NCBI RefSeq assembly: GCF_050916235.1
Contig: NZ_CP104854.1
Span: 2,852,001 to 2,916,000, forward strand
Length of the DNA stretch: 64,000 bases
Source: Maridesulfovibrio sp050916235
GTDB lineage: Bacteria; Desulfobacterota; Desulfovibrionia; Desulfovibrionales; Desulfovibrionaceae
Reading direction: 5' to 3'
Shown here: in pieces, positions 32,980 to 42,925 of the stretch
Numbering within the stretch: position 1 is the stretch's first letter
How the letters are laid out: every line of letters starts with the position of its first letter
Made by a program: the position numbers and the translations under genes
Notes under the pieces: model-generated
Database searches by the model: none
The model's input: the letters and a program-made list of their open reading frames with translations, nothing else
Told to the model about the DNA's origin: nothing

Positions 32980-35900
32980 TTATCGGTGTCCGGAGGGCGT
33001 TCCGGTCATTTTCCGATGGAGCCTTTCCGCCTGAAGGCAGAAGGCCTCCAACCGTGCTTCGATAAGCTGCGGGAAGGGGTTACCGTCTGTTTCTATGGCC
33101 AGAAAGGGCAGGCGTGAGTCCTCGTCAAGCAGGGAGGAGGCTTTTTTTCCTGCGGATACCGCCCGGAATTTCTCATTGAGCACAGCCTCTGCTACTCGCG
33201 AAGGCATGCACCCGAATGGGCCAATGGAAATGACCCCGCAGGAGGGGGACATGATTTCGTGCAGCGATGCTCCAACCGTGAGAATGGCTTCTCCGGTAAG
33301 CTGTTCGGATATGTGGGGGCGGGCAGTACGGATCACTTCTTTCACATCCGGGCCGGGAAAATGGATCAGTCCGCTGGCGGAGAGTATGGAGCGGATGCGC
33401 TTTTCGAAATAGGTTTTCACGGTCTGGGTGATGAGTCCCTTGATGCCTGCCTGACCTTCAATATTGTTGCGGTTCAGCCAGTCGGTGTACTTCATCCATT
33501 CCAGAACAGGGGCCACGCGTACAATGAATCCCTGCTCCGAGAGGCGTTCCGGCAGAGCGCGGCGGGCAAGTGGATCGTGACGCACGTAGATTTCTCCCAG
33601 CAGGGAGATTACCGGATATTCATCAACCGGTTTTTCCAGTCTGATTGTGGATAAATTCTTTGCTCCCTTGCGCAGGGCCTGCGAAAATTCCTTCCAGCTG
33701 CCCATGGCTTCCAGCATTTCGCTGCGGACCTTCCAGAAAAGTTTCAGGGCATTGTCCCTGTCTTCGGCTGCCGTGCGGATGGTTGCGAGGATGTCTTCAA
33801 GTATTGATCCGGTGACTATCCCCTGCCACATACCCAATGTGACTTTGGTTGAAAGCCCTCCGTAGCCGTTGGTGGAGCTGGGGGCGAAAATGGCCAGATC
33901 AGGGATTTCTCGCCGTTCGATCAGGTCATTCATGAAAACCGAGTACTGCCCGAAGCGGCAGGGACCCTTGGCCTTGGGCATGAGGAACAGGGCAATTTCA
34001 TTCTCATCACGCCTTTCAATGTGTTCCAGCAGGGCTCCGGCGGTAAGCTGCAAGGGCAGGCATTCCTTGCATGAGGAGTTGTTGCGGCCTTTTTTTAGGG
34101 CAGCTTCATCGGCATGGGGCAGTACCTTGTAACGGATGTTGTCCCGGCTCATGGATGCCGCCAGAAAATCAGTGCTGATTTCGCCAAGGCTGGGGATGAG
34201 CAGGGTTACTCCCGGATCATTCACCGCGCGCCAGTTGCCTTTTGAGTCGGTTATCCCGGTTATTCCATCGCGTTCTTCGCAACTGGCCGGACTGAATCTG
34301 GGTTCTGATTCCGGCTCAGGGATCATTCTCCTGAATCCGGAAACTATATCCAGAAAGGCTTCTATGCGGGTTTCAATCCCGGCATCGGCGGTATGACTGT
34401 CCAGTTCGAGGGTCAGGGAGGGCTTTTTACCCATGATTTTTCTGAAATGACTGAGCAGGAAGGAGTCCGGGCCGCAGGAGAAATTCGTAATGTAAGTCCC
34501 GAAGAGCTGAGGGTGTGCAGCGGCGTAAACCGAGGAATCCATAATTGTTTCTCCGGTGGCCCAGTACATGTTCAGATCGGGACCGCATCCGTTGCTGCGC
34601 GGCAGCATGTCGCAGGGAATTACAGGAATTGCACGGGTGGCGAACTTGGCCGGGATGGATTTGTTGGCGATGGAGCTGAAGGCATTGTAGGGCCTGCCGA
34701 AAAGGACCGCGGCGGTTTTCTGCGGTTCTTTCTCCAACTGGCTGATAAATTCTCCGCCCTTGTCCAGCAGATCGGCGAAGAAGCTTTCCTGCTCTGAAAC
34801 AGCGGCTTCAAAGGCGCTGATGGCCCGGTCCAGCCCGACGCCGAGTTGCGAGGCCGTGCCCAGCAGGGCCTTGCGCAACTGTGGCAAGCCTTCCTGCATG
34901 TGGATGACCGGGGTGAGCACGGAACGGCGTTCCAGTTCCGGGAAGGCTGATTTCAGGTAGTAAGGCTCTCCCTGTACCAGAACGCAGGTGCAGGAACGGT
35001 CTCCGCTCTTAAGCGGCATGGAGCGCAGGTGGGGCAGAAAAATGTGGTCGGTTTCGAGCTTCAGCAGCTCGCCAATGCTCCCGTGGGCCAGTTCCACCGG
35101 ATGGCAGAAGGGAGCCCCTTTCTGTTCTATGGCATCCGGGTCCACTGATTCGGGGAGGACCACAGCGAAGCCGATTCCTGTGAAGAAGGCATTGAACAGC
35201 GGAAACCATGTGTTCATGAGCAGGGAGCGGTTGAAGCCTATGGTCGGCTGTCCCTCTTGGGTCGGGCAGAAGTCGCGGAAGACTCTTTTTTCACGCCAGA
35301 GTACCAGATCTTCGGCCGGTTTGGCTGCTGCGGATGTTTTCGAGCTGTCGAAACGGTTGCAGATACCGCCGAAGGGAAAGATTTTGCCCTGAACTTCTAT
35401 GCGGGCGATGGTACAGCCAAGATCGCAGTCCCGTCCCGCTCCGTTGCAGGTGAACGGGGATCTGTAGGTCACATCCCGTCCGGCCAGCTCCAGCAGTTCG
35501 TATACTCCTTTGTCCAGCAGTCCCTGTTCAGTGCGTGCTATGGCCTCAAGAGCGACCCCGAATGCTCCGGTCAGTCCGGGCTGCGGTGGAACGATGATCT
35601 TTTTTCCGGTAAGTGCGGCCATGGCTACTGGGACCGCCCGGTTGTAGCAGACCCCGCCCTGCATGAAAATTCTGCTGCCGACTGTGCGGCTGCCCTTGAC
35701 CCGGTTGGAGTAGTTGATGCAGACGGAGTAGACCAGCCCGGCCACCATATCTTCAAGGGGGATTCCTTCCTGAGCTGCCAGCTTCAGGTCCGATCCTATG
35801 AAGGCTGCACACTGGTCATTGAAATTGGGGGGATTGTCACCCTTGAAAGCTGTTTCGGATATGCGGGTGACTTCAATGCCCAGCGTTTCCTTGGCGCTTT

Positions 35901-37209
35901 CTTCAAGAAAGGAACCGGTTCCGGCACTGCAGGCCTCGTTCATGGCGTAGTCGCAGGGCACGGAGTTTTTGAGCCAAGTATATTTTGCATCCTGCCCGCC
36001 GATTTCGAAAATTGTATCGACTTGCGGGTCGTAATGCACGGCAGCAGTGGCGTGGGCGGTTATTTCGTTGATGATCCCGGCTGTTCCGGCGTGCAGCCCG
36101 GCGATGTTGCGGCCAGACCCGGTTACGCCCATGATGGTGGCAAAAGTCCCTTCCGGGACCTGCGCTCCAAGTTCGGCATAGACCCTGCGTGCGGCTCCTA
36201 CAGGGTCGCCGTCGGTGCGCAGATAGCAGGAAGCCACTGTCTTCCTGCTGGCAATGTCCACCAGCACCCCTTTTGTGGTGGTGGAACCTACGTCCAGCCC
36301 CAGAGCCAGTTCGCTGCCGCAAGTGTTCTGAATCTGTTCTTCGGAGTGGAATTCAACCGCGTCAGCAAAGTCCTTCAGCGGCGGCAGGCAGGTGAATCCG
36401 GTGGAACCCTTTCTGATGAGCGAAGAGTGATCGGCAGGGATTGAAGATCCGTTTTCAGCAGCCCAGATGGCAGCGCCGAGGGCCTCAAAGCAGTGGCCGT
36501 ATTCGGGGATGGTCAGTTCCGGAATTTCCCTGCGCAGTTCCCGGACCATGAATCTGTTCTGTGAACAGTTGCCGATAAGCGCGACCCTGTCGGAAGGAAG
36601 TTTGCGTAGCAGTTCCACGCATTTCCCTGCCATCATGCGGGCCAGTCCAGCAACAACCGCATCCTTCTCCATTCCTTTGTTCAGGGCGTGGGTGCAGTCG
36701 CTCTTGCAGAAGACGGAACAGCGCCCGGAAACCTTGTAAGGTGCTGCGGCTGCATCCATGTCCGCCATGCTTTCGAGCCCAAGTCCCATGCGGCCGAGCT
36801 GCTGGACCAGAAATTCCCCGGTCCCGGAGGCACACTTGTTTCCGGTATGCACGGTTTCGACTTTTCCTTCCGAATCCAGCAGGTAGGCCATGAAGGTTTC
36901 CCCGCCGGCACTGAGCAGGGTGCGGCAGCCTGCTGCGGCAAGGTTGCTGTATTCCACGGATGTTTCAATGGCCTGCGGTTCGGAAATGGAAGGCAGATCG
37001 AGCAGGTGGCGGAATTTGCGTCCGGTGACGGCTGTGCGGATTCCTTCAAGCGGGCCGATTTCGGCCAGCCCTTTCAGGATACTTTCAGCCGGGTTGCCTT
37101 CATGGTTCAGAGATACAGTTCTGATGACTTCGGCGTGCCCGTTGTTTACGGATACAAGAACCAGACTGATGGTTGAAGCTCCGGCGCAGATTCCCAGTGA
37201 TTTATTCAT
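32980..37209 (-). CDS. Large acyl-CoA dehydratase activase fusion (HgdC-HgdC-DUF2229-HgdB-like)
   Basis: This 1409-residue protein combines two ASKHA-type activase domains. The first is at about 1-270 (KCASGTGEFLVQQ). The second is at about 300-560 (ALGLDVGSTTTKGVL, FEIGGQDAKYT, NEACSAGTGSFLEESAK). A Cys-rich link (CDLGC near 590), a DUF2229-like part (from about 655) and a C-terminal part resembling the 2-hydroxyacyl-CoA dehydratase subunits (from about 990) follow. HgdC-type activases use ATP and a bridging [4Fe-4S] cluster to drive low-potential electron transfer. The actual substrate of the fused family is unknown to me. I chose ATG 37209, which overlaps the stop of the upstream gene by eight bases. 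A TTG at 37227 is the alternative. Confidence 0.85.
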   Translation of the reverse strand: MNKSLGICAGASTISLVLVSVNNGHAEVIRTVSLNHEGNPAESILKGLAEIGPLEGIRTAVTGRKFRHLLDLPSISEPQAIETSVEYSNLAAAGCRTLLSAGGETFMAYLLDSEGKVETVHTGNKCASGTGEFLVQQLGRMGLGLESMADMDAAAAPYKVSGRCSVFCKSDCTHALNKGMEKDAVVAGLARMMAGKCVELLRKLPSDRVALIGNCSQNRFMVRELRREIPELTIPEYGHCFEALGAAIWAAENGSSIPADHSSLIRKGSTGFTCLPPLKDFADAVEFHSEEQIQNTCGSELALGLDVGSTTTKGVLVDIASRKTVASCYLRTDGDPVGAARRVYAELGAQVPEGTFATIMGVTGSGRNIAGLHAGTAGIINEITAHATAAVHYDPQVDTIFEIGGQDAKYTWLKNSVPCDYAMNEACSAGTGSFLEESAKETLGIEVTRISETAFKGDNPPNFNDQCAAFIGSDLKLAAQEGIPLEDMVAGLVYSVCINYSNRVKGSRTVGSRIFMQGGVCYNRAVPVAMAALTGKKIIVPPQPGLTGAFGVALEAIARTEQGLLDKGVYELLELAGRDVTYRSPFTCNGAGRDCDLGCTIARIEVQGKIFPFGGICNRFDSSKTSAAAKPAEDLVLWREKRVFRDFCPTQEGQPTIGFNRSLLMNTWFPLFNAFFTGIGFAVVLPESVDPDAIEQKGAPFCHPVELAHGSIGELLKLETDHIFLPHLRSMPLKSGDRSCTCVLVQGEPYYLKSAFPELERRSVLTPVIHMQEGLPQLRKALLGTASQLGVGLDRAISAFEAAVSEQESFFADLLDKGGEFISQLEKEPQKTAAVLFGRPYNAFSSIANKSIPAKFATRAIPVIPCDMLPRSNGCGPDLNMYWATGETIMDSSVYAAAHPQLFGTYITNFSCGPDSFLLSHFRKIMGKKPSLTLELDSHTADAGIETRIEAFLDIVSGFRRMIPEPESEPRFSPASCEERDGITGITDSKGNWRAVNDPGVTLLIPSLGEISTDFLAASMSRDNIRYKVLPHADEAALKKGRNNSSCKECLPLQLTAGALLEHIERRDENEIALFLMPKAKGPCRFGQYSVFMNDLIERREIPDLAIFAPSSTNGYGGLSTKVTLGMWQGIVTGSILEDILATIRTAAEDRDNALKLFWKVRSEMLEAMGSWKEFSQALRKGAKNLSTIRLEKPVDEYPVISLLGEIYVRHDPLARRALPERLSEQGFIVRVAPVLEWMKYTDWLNRNNIEGQAGIKGLITQTVKTYFEKRIRSILSASGLIHFPGPDVKEVIRTARPHISEQLTGEAILTVGASLHEIMSPSCGVISIGPFGCMPSRVAEAVLNEKFRAVSAGKKASSLLDEDSRLPFLAIETDGNPFPQLIEARLEAFCLQAERLHRKMTGTPSGHR

Positions 37210-38017
37210 AGAGATGTTTGAATGCAATTTTCCGTGTTATGTCTGGTAGTTCTATTTGAAATATCTTGTCCCAGAATTTGCCGGTGACAAAAAGTCGTTC
37301 ATTCTTCCGGTCCCATGCAATTCCGTTGGCAGCTTCGGCTTCCGGTCCTGCCAGCGGGCGCAGTCCGGATATGTCGATCCAGAAACGGACCATTCCGTCC
37401 TGGGTATCGATGACGGCAATAAGGTCCTCCTGCCAGATATTGCAGTACAGGAGGCCGTCTATGTATTCCATCTCATTGAGCCGGTAGACTTTCTCCGGGC
37501 CGTCCATGACCTGCAGCTTGCTGATCGCCTGAAAGTCCTGCGGATCTCGGAAAGTTATGATCGATGATCCGTCACTCTGGTAAAGGAAATCCCCGTCGGT
37601 AGTGAGCCCCCAGCCTTGTCCCTTGTATTTGAAGACTCCCTTTCGGGCAAGGGAACGTGAATCATATACAAAGCATTTTCCTTCCCGCCAGGTAAGCTGG
37701 TACAGCCTGCTCTTCCAGAGGCACAGCCCTTCCCCGAAATAACTGCGTTCAAGCTTTGACTCAGCAAGGATCTCGCCGCTGTCCGGATCGGTTATCCTTA
37801 CGGCGGAGCGCCCATGTTTCCCGGTACTTTCATAGAAAAATCCGTTATGATATAAGAAACCCTGGGTAAAAGCGTTTAGGTCGTGAGGGAAATACCTGAG
37901 CGGTTCGCACTTTACCACGGGGGCAAATGTTCTCCGTTCGGCATGGCCTGCCTCGGCAGACAAGTGCAGGATGAGTGATATGATTATCAGCAGATATATT
38001 GAGTAGTTTTTCAGCAT
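37202..38017 (-). CDS. Glutaminyl-peptide cyclotransferase, plant type, exported
   Basis: This 271-residue protein has a signal peptide (about 1-26, YSIYLLIIISLILHLSAEAGHA) and a beta-propeller domain. The motifs of the papaya-type glutaminyl cyclase are present: FPHDLNAFTQGFLYHNGFFYES near 45-65, YFGEGLCL, NEMEYIDG and NIWQEDLI. It would form pyroglutamate at the N-terminus of exported proteins in the periplasm. It overlaps the following activase gene by eight bases, indicating translational coupling, although no functional link is obvious. Confidence 0.85.
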   Translation of the reverse strand: MLKNYSIYLLIIISLILHLSAEAGHAERRTFAPVVKCEPLRYFPHDLNAFTQGFLYHNGFFYESTGKHGRSAVRITDPDSGEILAESKLERSYFGEGLCLWKSRLYQLTWREGKCFVYDSRSLARKGVFKYKGQGWGLTTDGDFLYQSDGSSIITFRDPQDFQAISKLQVMDGPEKVYRLNEMEYIDGLLYCNIWQEDLIAVIDTQDGMVRFWIDISGLRPLAGPEAEAANGIAWDRKNERLFVTGKFWDKIFQIELPDITRKIAFKHLYE

Positions 38018-38178
38018 GGGCGGTTGTCTCGTTGTTTGTCTTTATAAAGTTACGCAATGGAAGGCAAGAACCGGACCCGGGTAACCTATATGAAAATTCC
38101 GCTTAAGCCGATAAAATGAATATAAATTAATCTTAACCAGTTCCTTTCCTGCTTTTTTGCAGGGTGGAGGCAAGATTT

Positions 38179-39156
38179 ATGACCGACGATGCAACTTTTT
38201 TCCGCTACCAGCCTTCTTCAGCAAATAAAAACGAAGGTCAGAAACTCGTGACCGTGGTTTCCCTTCGTTCCGAAAAGAATCTGGGTAATGACCGGAGTTT
38301 CTGGCTGGCCCGTAAGCTGGCTGGCGAGGAATTTGAGCTGCAGGAACTCAATGATCACGATGTTCCGGCCGGTCCCTCTCAGCGGGTGAGTGCGGATGAA
38401 TTTGCCTCTGATTATACCCTTGAGTTGGATTACTGGCAGCAGAAAGTCCGTAAGGCGCTGGAAAAACAGGACGGAAGACTGCAGAGAGGCGAGGCCCACC
38501 GTGAGCAGGGTGAGTTCTACAGTGCCGAAATGGAGTACGCAGAAGCACTTGCTGTTGATGAAAACAACGTGCGGGCTACTTTCGGACTCGGATTAACCTA
38601 TCTTGCGAAGGGTGATACCGAGAAGGCACAGGAGGTTTTTGCCAAGGTTCTGGACATGAAAGCTGCCTTTACTGCGGAACACAAGCACATGTTCAATGAT
38701 TTCGGAATTTCAATGCGTAAGAATGGCATGTATAAGGAAGCATTGAAATACTATTCCCGTGGTGTGGAACTGGACTCCACGGACGAGAACCTTTTTTTCA
38801 ACATAGCCCGCACCCACTTTGAGTCCGGGGACTGGCAGAACTGCTTCCGCTACCTGACCATGTGTCTTGAAAAGAATCGCGGGGTGAAGGAGGCTGTGAA
38901 ATTCTGCAATTACCTGATCAGGCGCACTGAAAAGGACAACGGCATGCTCCGTGAAATGAGTGCCGGGGACAACGGGGACACCCTGCGCAGCAATATTCTC
39001 AATCTGCTGCGCCAGATGCAGGTTGCCGCCGGCATTGAGCTTGAGGATGCAATCGAAAAGACCCACGAAATACGGGACCGCATGATCGCCATTGAGGAAG
39101 AGGACATGCAGATGGAGGAAATAGAGAAGGACCTCTATAATCTGGATGGACTTTAG
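38179..39156 (+). CDS. Tetratricopeptide repeat protein, 325 aa
   Basis: The N-terminal 100 residues are unfamiliar (TFFRYQPSSANKNEGQKLVT). They are followed by several TPR units at about 105-245 (AEMEYAEALAVDENNVRATFGLGLTYLA, EALKYYSRGVELDSTDENLFFNIARTHF) and a helical acidic tail. No signal peptide is present, so it is probably a cytoplasmic protein-interaction scaffold. ATG 38179 is preceded by GGAGG. It is divergent from the glutaminyl cyclase gene and converges with trkA. Confidence 0.85.
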   Translation: MTDDATFFRYQPSSANKNEGQKLVTVVSLRSEKNLGNDRSFWLARKLAGEEFELQELNDHDVPAGPSQRVSADEFASDYTLELDYWQQKVRKALEKQDGRLQRGEAHREQGEFYSAEMEYAEALAVDENNVRATFGLGLTYLAKGDTEKAQEVFAKVLDMKAAFTAEHKHMFNDFGISMRKNGMYKEALKYYSRGVELDSTDENLFFNIARTHFESGDWQNCFRYLTMCLEKNRGVKEAVKFCNYLIRRTEKDNGMLREMSAGDNGDTLRSNILNLLRQMQVAAGIELEDAIEKTHEIRDRMIAIEEEDMQMEEIEKDLYNLDGL

Positions 39157-39163
39157 TTCGGGT

Positions 39164-39820
39164 TTATTCCGGTAATTTCATTAGGTTTTCCCGTTGCCCG
39201 ATCATGATCAGCACATCGCTGGCTTCCAGAACCTGATTGGCTTTGGGTACGAAGTCCAGTTCTTCCGCCCCGTTTTTCCTGATGGCAATGACCTGTACGT
39301 GGTAGTTGTTGGTCAGGTTCAGGTCGATAAGTGTTTTTCCGGCCCACTCCGCAACCTCGCGTTCCTTGATCAGAATATCCTGCCCCATGGACAGGTACTC
39401 GATCATTCCGGGGGTCGCGAGTTTGTGGGCAAGCTGCTTGGCAGCGAAATGTTCTGGGAAGACCACGAAATCAACTCCCATTTTGCTGAGTACTTTCTTG
39501 TGCGCCTCGCTGATGGCCTTGACCCAGATCTTGTTTACACCGATTTCCTGAAGGTTGAGCACGACCAGAATGCTGGCCTCCATGGAGTCTCCGGTGGAGA
39601 CCACCACGTAGCTGAAGTCCTGAAAGCTGAGCTGTTCCAGTGCCTGCTGGTCGGTTCCGTCCGCCTGAAAAACCTGCGACATATAAGGTTTGGCTGACTT
39701 TACCCGCTCTTCGCTGGTATCAATACCGGTCACGTTGTGGCCTAGTTTACGCAGGGTAAGGGCCAGCTCAAGGCCGAATTTGCCAAGGCCTATAACTCCC
39801 ACTTCAATTTTTTCAGCCAT
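39164..39820 (-). CDS. trkA: TrkA/KtrA-type potassium channel regulatory protein
   Basis: This 218-residue protein has one RCK unit. An N-terminal Rossmann fold carries GVIGLGKFGLELALTL, the acidic GIDTS end of beta-2 and FQADGTD. A C-terminal TrkA-C domain starts near 140. It binds nucleotides (ATP/ADP or NAD) and gates the K+ uptake channel. The matching membrane subunit is encoded 7 kb away at 46973-48334 and not next to it. The single-RCK size fits KtrA better than the double-domain E. coli TrkA. Confidence 0.92.
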   Translation of the reverse strand: MAEKIEVGVIGLGKFGLELALTLRKLGHNVTGIDTSEERVKSAKPYMSQVFQADGTDQQALEQLSFQDFSYVVVSTGDSMEASILVVLNLQEIGVNKIWVKAISEAHKKVLSKMGVDFVVFPEHFAAKQLAHKLATPGMIEYLSMGQDILIKEREVAEWAGKTLIDLNLTNNYHVQVIAIRKNGAEELDFVPKANQVLEASDVLIMIGQRENLMKLPE

Positions 39821-39902
39821 CTGCTTTCTCCTTTATCTTTCGAACGCCTGTACACGCCCTGTGTATTCTGTGCGGGCGGTTTTCCGGGATTATATGCGCC
39901 GA

Positions 39903-41831
39903 CTATGCCTGCTTTCCGGTGCGTTCCCGGTACACGGCAAGTTTTTCTTCCACTTCTTCCCAGCGCTCAAAGGTCGTTTCATGCTCTGCTTCAAGGGATT
40001 CCAGCTTTGATTGTGCTGCGGCCATTTCTTCACCGGACTTCTTGTAAAAATCCGGGTCGGACATCTGCATCTGGATTTCCTCAATGGCGGTTTCAAGCTC
40101 TTCGATCCTGATCGGCAGTTCCAGAATTTCCGTTTCAAGGGCTTCGAATTCGCGCTGTTCCTTGTAGCTGAGTTTTTCAGGACGGCTGTCCGGCGATTTC
40201 TGGGCTTTCGGTTTTGCCGCTTTGGGCCTGGCTTCAGCTTCCAGTTGCGGACGCTGGCGAACCCAGTCGTCGTAACCGCCTACATACTCCTGTACCACCG
40301 AGTTGCCTTCAAAGGCGAGGGTTCCGGTAACAACGTTGTTCAGGAAAGCACGGTCGTGGCTTACGATGATTACCGTACCGGGATATTCCATGATCCGGTC
40401 CTCAAGCAGTTCCAGTGTTTCGGCGTCAAGGTCGTTGGTGGGTTCGTCCATCACCAGCAGGTTCGAGGGGCGGGTGAACAGTCTTGCAAGCAGCAGCCTG
40501 TTGCGCTCCCCGCCCGAAAGGACGCTGACCGGGGAGTTGGCCCGGTCCGGGGAGAACAGGAAATCCTTGAGATAACCCATGACGTGCTTGTTGCGACCGT
40601 TTATGGTGACGGTGTCGTTGCCGTCCGCTACACTGTCGCGCACTGATTTATCCGGGTCAAGCTGTTCGCGGTGCTGATCGAAATAGCATATTTCAAGTTT
40701 GGTGCCCAGTTTGACCGTTCCGCTGTCAGGCAGCAGGTTGCCCAGCAGCACCTGTATCAGGGTTGTCTTGCCTGCTCCGTTGGGGCCGATTATGCCCACG
40801 CGGTCGCCGCGGATAATGGTTGTGGAGAGATCCTTGAAAACCGGTGCATCACCCCATGAATAGGATGCATTGACGGTCTCGGCCACCACTTTGCCGGAAC
40901 GTGCTGCTTCCTGTATTTCTATGCTGGCCTTGCCGGTGCGTTCCCGGCGGAGCTTGCGATCCTCGCGCAATTGCTTGAGAGCGCGCACGCGGCCTTCGTT
41001 CCTTGTGCGGCGGGCCTTTATGCCCTGTCTTATCCAGACTTCCTCACGGGCCAGTTTTTTGTCGAACTCGGACCAGTTTTTTTCCTCTGCTGCAAGCAGG
41101 TCTTCCTTGCGTTTGAGAAAGGTGTCGTAGTCGCAGGACCAGTCGGCAAGATTGCCGCGGTCCAGTTCGATTATGCGGGTGGCGATTCTGCGCAGGAACA
41201 TGCGGTCGTGGGTGATGAATATCAGGGTTTTGATGTGCTTGAGTATGAAATCTTCCAGCCAAGCGATGGAGTCGATGTCTAGGTGGTTGGTAGGTTCGTC
41301 TAGCAGCAGTACATCGGGGTTGCTGGCAAGTGCACGGGCCAGCAGTGCACGCCTTTTGAGTCCGCCGGAAAGTGTTTCAAAGCGCATTTCCGCATTGAGC
41401 GACAGTCTGGATATGACCATTTCGATGGTGGTCAGGGCTTCCCATCCACCGTGTTTTTCCATCATTTCTTCAACTGCGGAGAGTCTGGATACATCGCCGC
41501 CGTCCGCCACTTCAAGGCTGGCACGGTGATAGCTCGTCAGAGCCTGACCGAGTTCTCCAAGTCCTCCGGCAACGACTTCGAAAATGGTCCCGCTCATAAT
41601 TTCCGGAACCTTTTGCGAAAGTCTGGCAACGGTTACTCCCTTCTGGCAGGAAATGGTACCTGCGTCAGGTACAAGGTCTCCGCTCATCAGGCGCAGCAGG
41701 GTGGATTTACCTTCCCCGTTACGCCCGACAATACAGATTCGCTGTCCTTCCTCAACCTGAAAAGAGACTCCGTCCAGCAGCATGGGGCCGCCGAAAGACA
41801 TGGAAACATCATTTACACTCATTAAAGCCAT
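39903..41831 (-). CDS. uup: ABC-F ATPase of the Uup type
   Basis: This 642-residue protein has two ABC ATPase domains without membrane spans. Domain 1 has GRNGEGKSTLLRLM and LSGGLKRRALLARALASNPDVLLLDEPTNHLD. Domain 2 has GPNGAGKTTLIQVL and LSGGERNRLLLARL. The domains are separated by the ABC-F linker (about 230-300). A Uup-like YVGGYDDWVRQR segment precedes a C-terminal coiled coil (about 540-640). ABC-F proteins act on ribosomes or, for Uup, are linked to DNA branch intermediates. ATG 41831 with GGAG at good spacing was chosen over TTG 41849. Confidence 0.92.
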   Translation of the reverse strand: MALMSVNDVSMSFGGPMLLDGVSFQVEEGQRICIVGRNGEGKSTLLRLMSGDLVPDAGTISCQKGVTVARLSQKVPEIMSGTIFEVVAGGLGELGQALTSYHRASLEVADGGDVSRLSAVEEMMEKHGGWEALTTIEMVISRLSLNAEMRFETLSGGLKRRALLARALASNPDVLLLDEPTNHLDIDSIAWLEDFILKHIKTLIFITHDRMFLRRIATRIIELDRGNLADWSCDYDTFLKRKEDLLAAEEKNWSEFDKKLAREEVWIRQGIKARRTRNEGRVRALKQLREDRKLRRERTGKASIEIQEAARSGKVVAETVNASYSWGDAPVFKDLSTTIIRGDRVGIIGPNGAGKTTLIQVLLGNLLPDSGTVKLGTKLEICYFDQHREQLDPDKSVRDSVADGNDTVTINGRNKHVMGYLKDFLFSPDRANSPVSVLSGGERNRLLLARLFTRPSNLLVMDEPTNDLDAETLELLEDRIMEYPGTVIIVSHDRAFLNNVVTGTLAFEGNSVVQEYVGGYDDWVRQRPQLEAEARPKAAKPKAQKSPDSRPEKLSYKEQREFEALETEILELPIRIEELETAIEEIQMQMSDPDFYKKSGEEMAAAQSKLESLEAEHETTFERWEEVEEKLAVYRERTGKQA

Positions 41832-42088
41832 TTGGACAACTCCGCTCAATATTTGAAAAAAAGCATTATATTATTGAAGACATGTATAACCATATCATAT
41901 AGTATTCCAGCAAAGAGGGCGGCAGTGTAGAATTTTGTCGCCGAAAAGGGAAGCTTTCAGGAGGGGCCGGATAAGCAGGCAGGAATATGTTGCAATCGGT
42001 TGACGAAAATCTGCAGGTAGGGCAGTTAAGGCGTTGTCCGGGTTATGAGGGCCGGATAAATCAGTTAATGAATCAGGGTAGGCTGTAG

Positions 42089-42490
42089 ATGAGCACAGGC
42101 GACAGATTGCTTGACATCTTCCAGGAGGAGACATTGGAACGGCTCGATAATATCGAGGCCGGTCTTCTTGAGCTGGAAAACTGTTCCGGTGAATGCCCTG
42201 CGGAGCTGATAAACTCTATCTTCCGGGATGCCCATTCGGTCAAGGCTGGTTCCAACCTGCTTAAGCTTTACCGCATTGAAGAACTTTCCCACAAGCTTGA
42301 AAACGTGCTCGAAATGATCCGTTCAGAGGGCTTGATTCCCACGGAGCTGATAATCACCGCTTCCCTTGAATCCGTGGACAAGCTCCGTGCCCTTACCGAA
42401 GACGTGGTGAGAAGCAACGAAAAAAGCATCCGTTTGCAGAAAACCATGCTTGAAATTTCAGTTCAGCGAGCCCTGTCCGGGGAATCCTGA
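42089..42490 (+). CDS. Stand-alone Hpt phosphotransfer protein
   Basis: This 133-residue helical protein contains the CheA-P1/Hpt motif FRDAHSVKAGSNLLKL near residues 44-59, with the phospho-accepting His. It lacks kinase or receiver domains, so it would relay phosphate from a separate histidine kinase to a response regulator. Genes for those partners are not adjacent. It ends with its own terminator. Confidence 0.88.
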   Translation: MSTGDRLLDIFQEETLERLDNIEAGLLELENCSGECPAELINSIFRDAHSVKAGSNLLKLYRIEELSHKLENVLEMIRSEGLIPTELIITASLESVDKLRALTEDVVRSNEKSIRLQKTMLEISVQRALSGES

Positions 42491-42516
42491 TCTTCAATTG
42501 TCGAAGAGTATCTGTC

Positions 42517-42550
42517 AGCCCTGTGCCGTTTAGGTGCAGGGCTTTTTTTG
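42517..42550 (+). terminator. Terminator after the Hpt gene
   Basis: AGCCCTG (42517-42523) pairs with CAGGGCT (42537-42543), and a run of T follows. Confidence 0.8.
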
Positions 42551-42638
42551 TTAAGATCAGATTAAATATTTGGAAAATGGTGATTGAGTGTTTACCTTGG
42601 CGCGTTCTGGTGCTATGGGCAGTTAAGACATCTCCGGC

Positions 42639-42778
42639 AGCCTCAGGAAATGCGTTCTGATTCCGTCAGGCTCATGCAGAAATCCTTATGCCGGAACCTG
42701 CCTCCTCGGCAGGTTTCACGTCTTGCATTCATTTACAATCTGTTTTGATGATCCATGTCCGGGCCTTTTCAGGGCCGG
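42639..42778 (+). promoter_or_regulatory. Three successive hairpins in the aro operon leader
   Basis: Within the 435-base gap before the DAHP synthase gene, three pairings follow each other: AGCCT/AGGCT with an inner GGAA/TTCC (42639-42672), a perfect 8-bp AACCTGCC/GGCAGGTT (42695-42715), and CCGG/CCGG with inner pairs (42759-42778). None has a long T run directly after it. The arrangement could be an attenuator, but no leader peptide rich in Phe, Tyr or Trp was seen. Confidence 0.35.
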
Positions 42779-42925
42779 CGCACATCTTTTTCATTCCGGC
42801 CGATTTTTTCCTGCTAATGTCTGCATAGTCTGATATGTTCAGGTTCCATCTTTGCAGTTTTTCCGCTTCTCAATTAATCAGGCCCGGACTTTCCCTTAAC
42901 TTTAAAATTTATGGAGGTCAGATTT

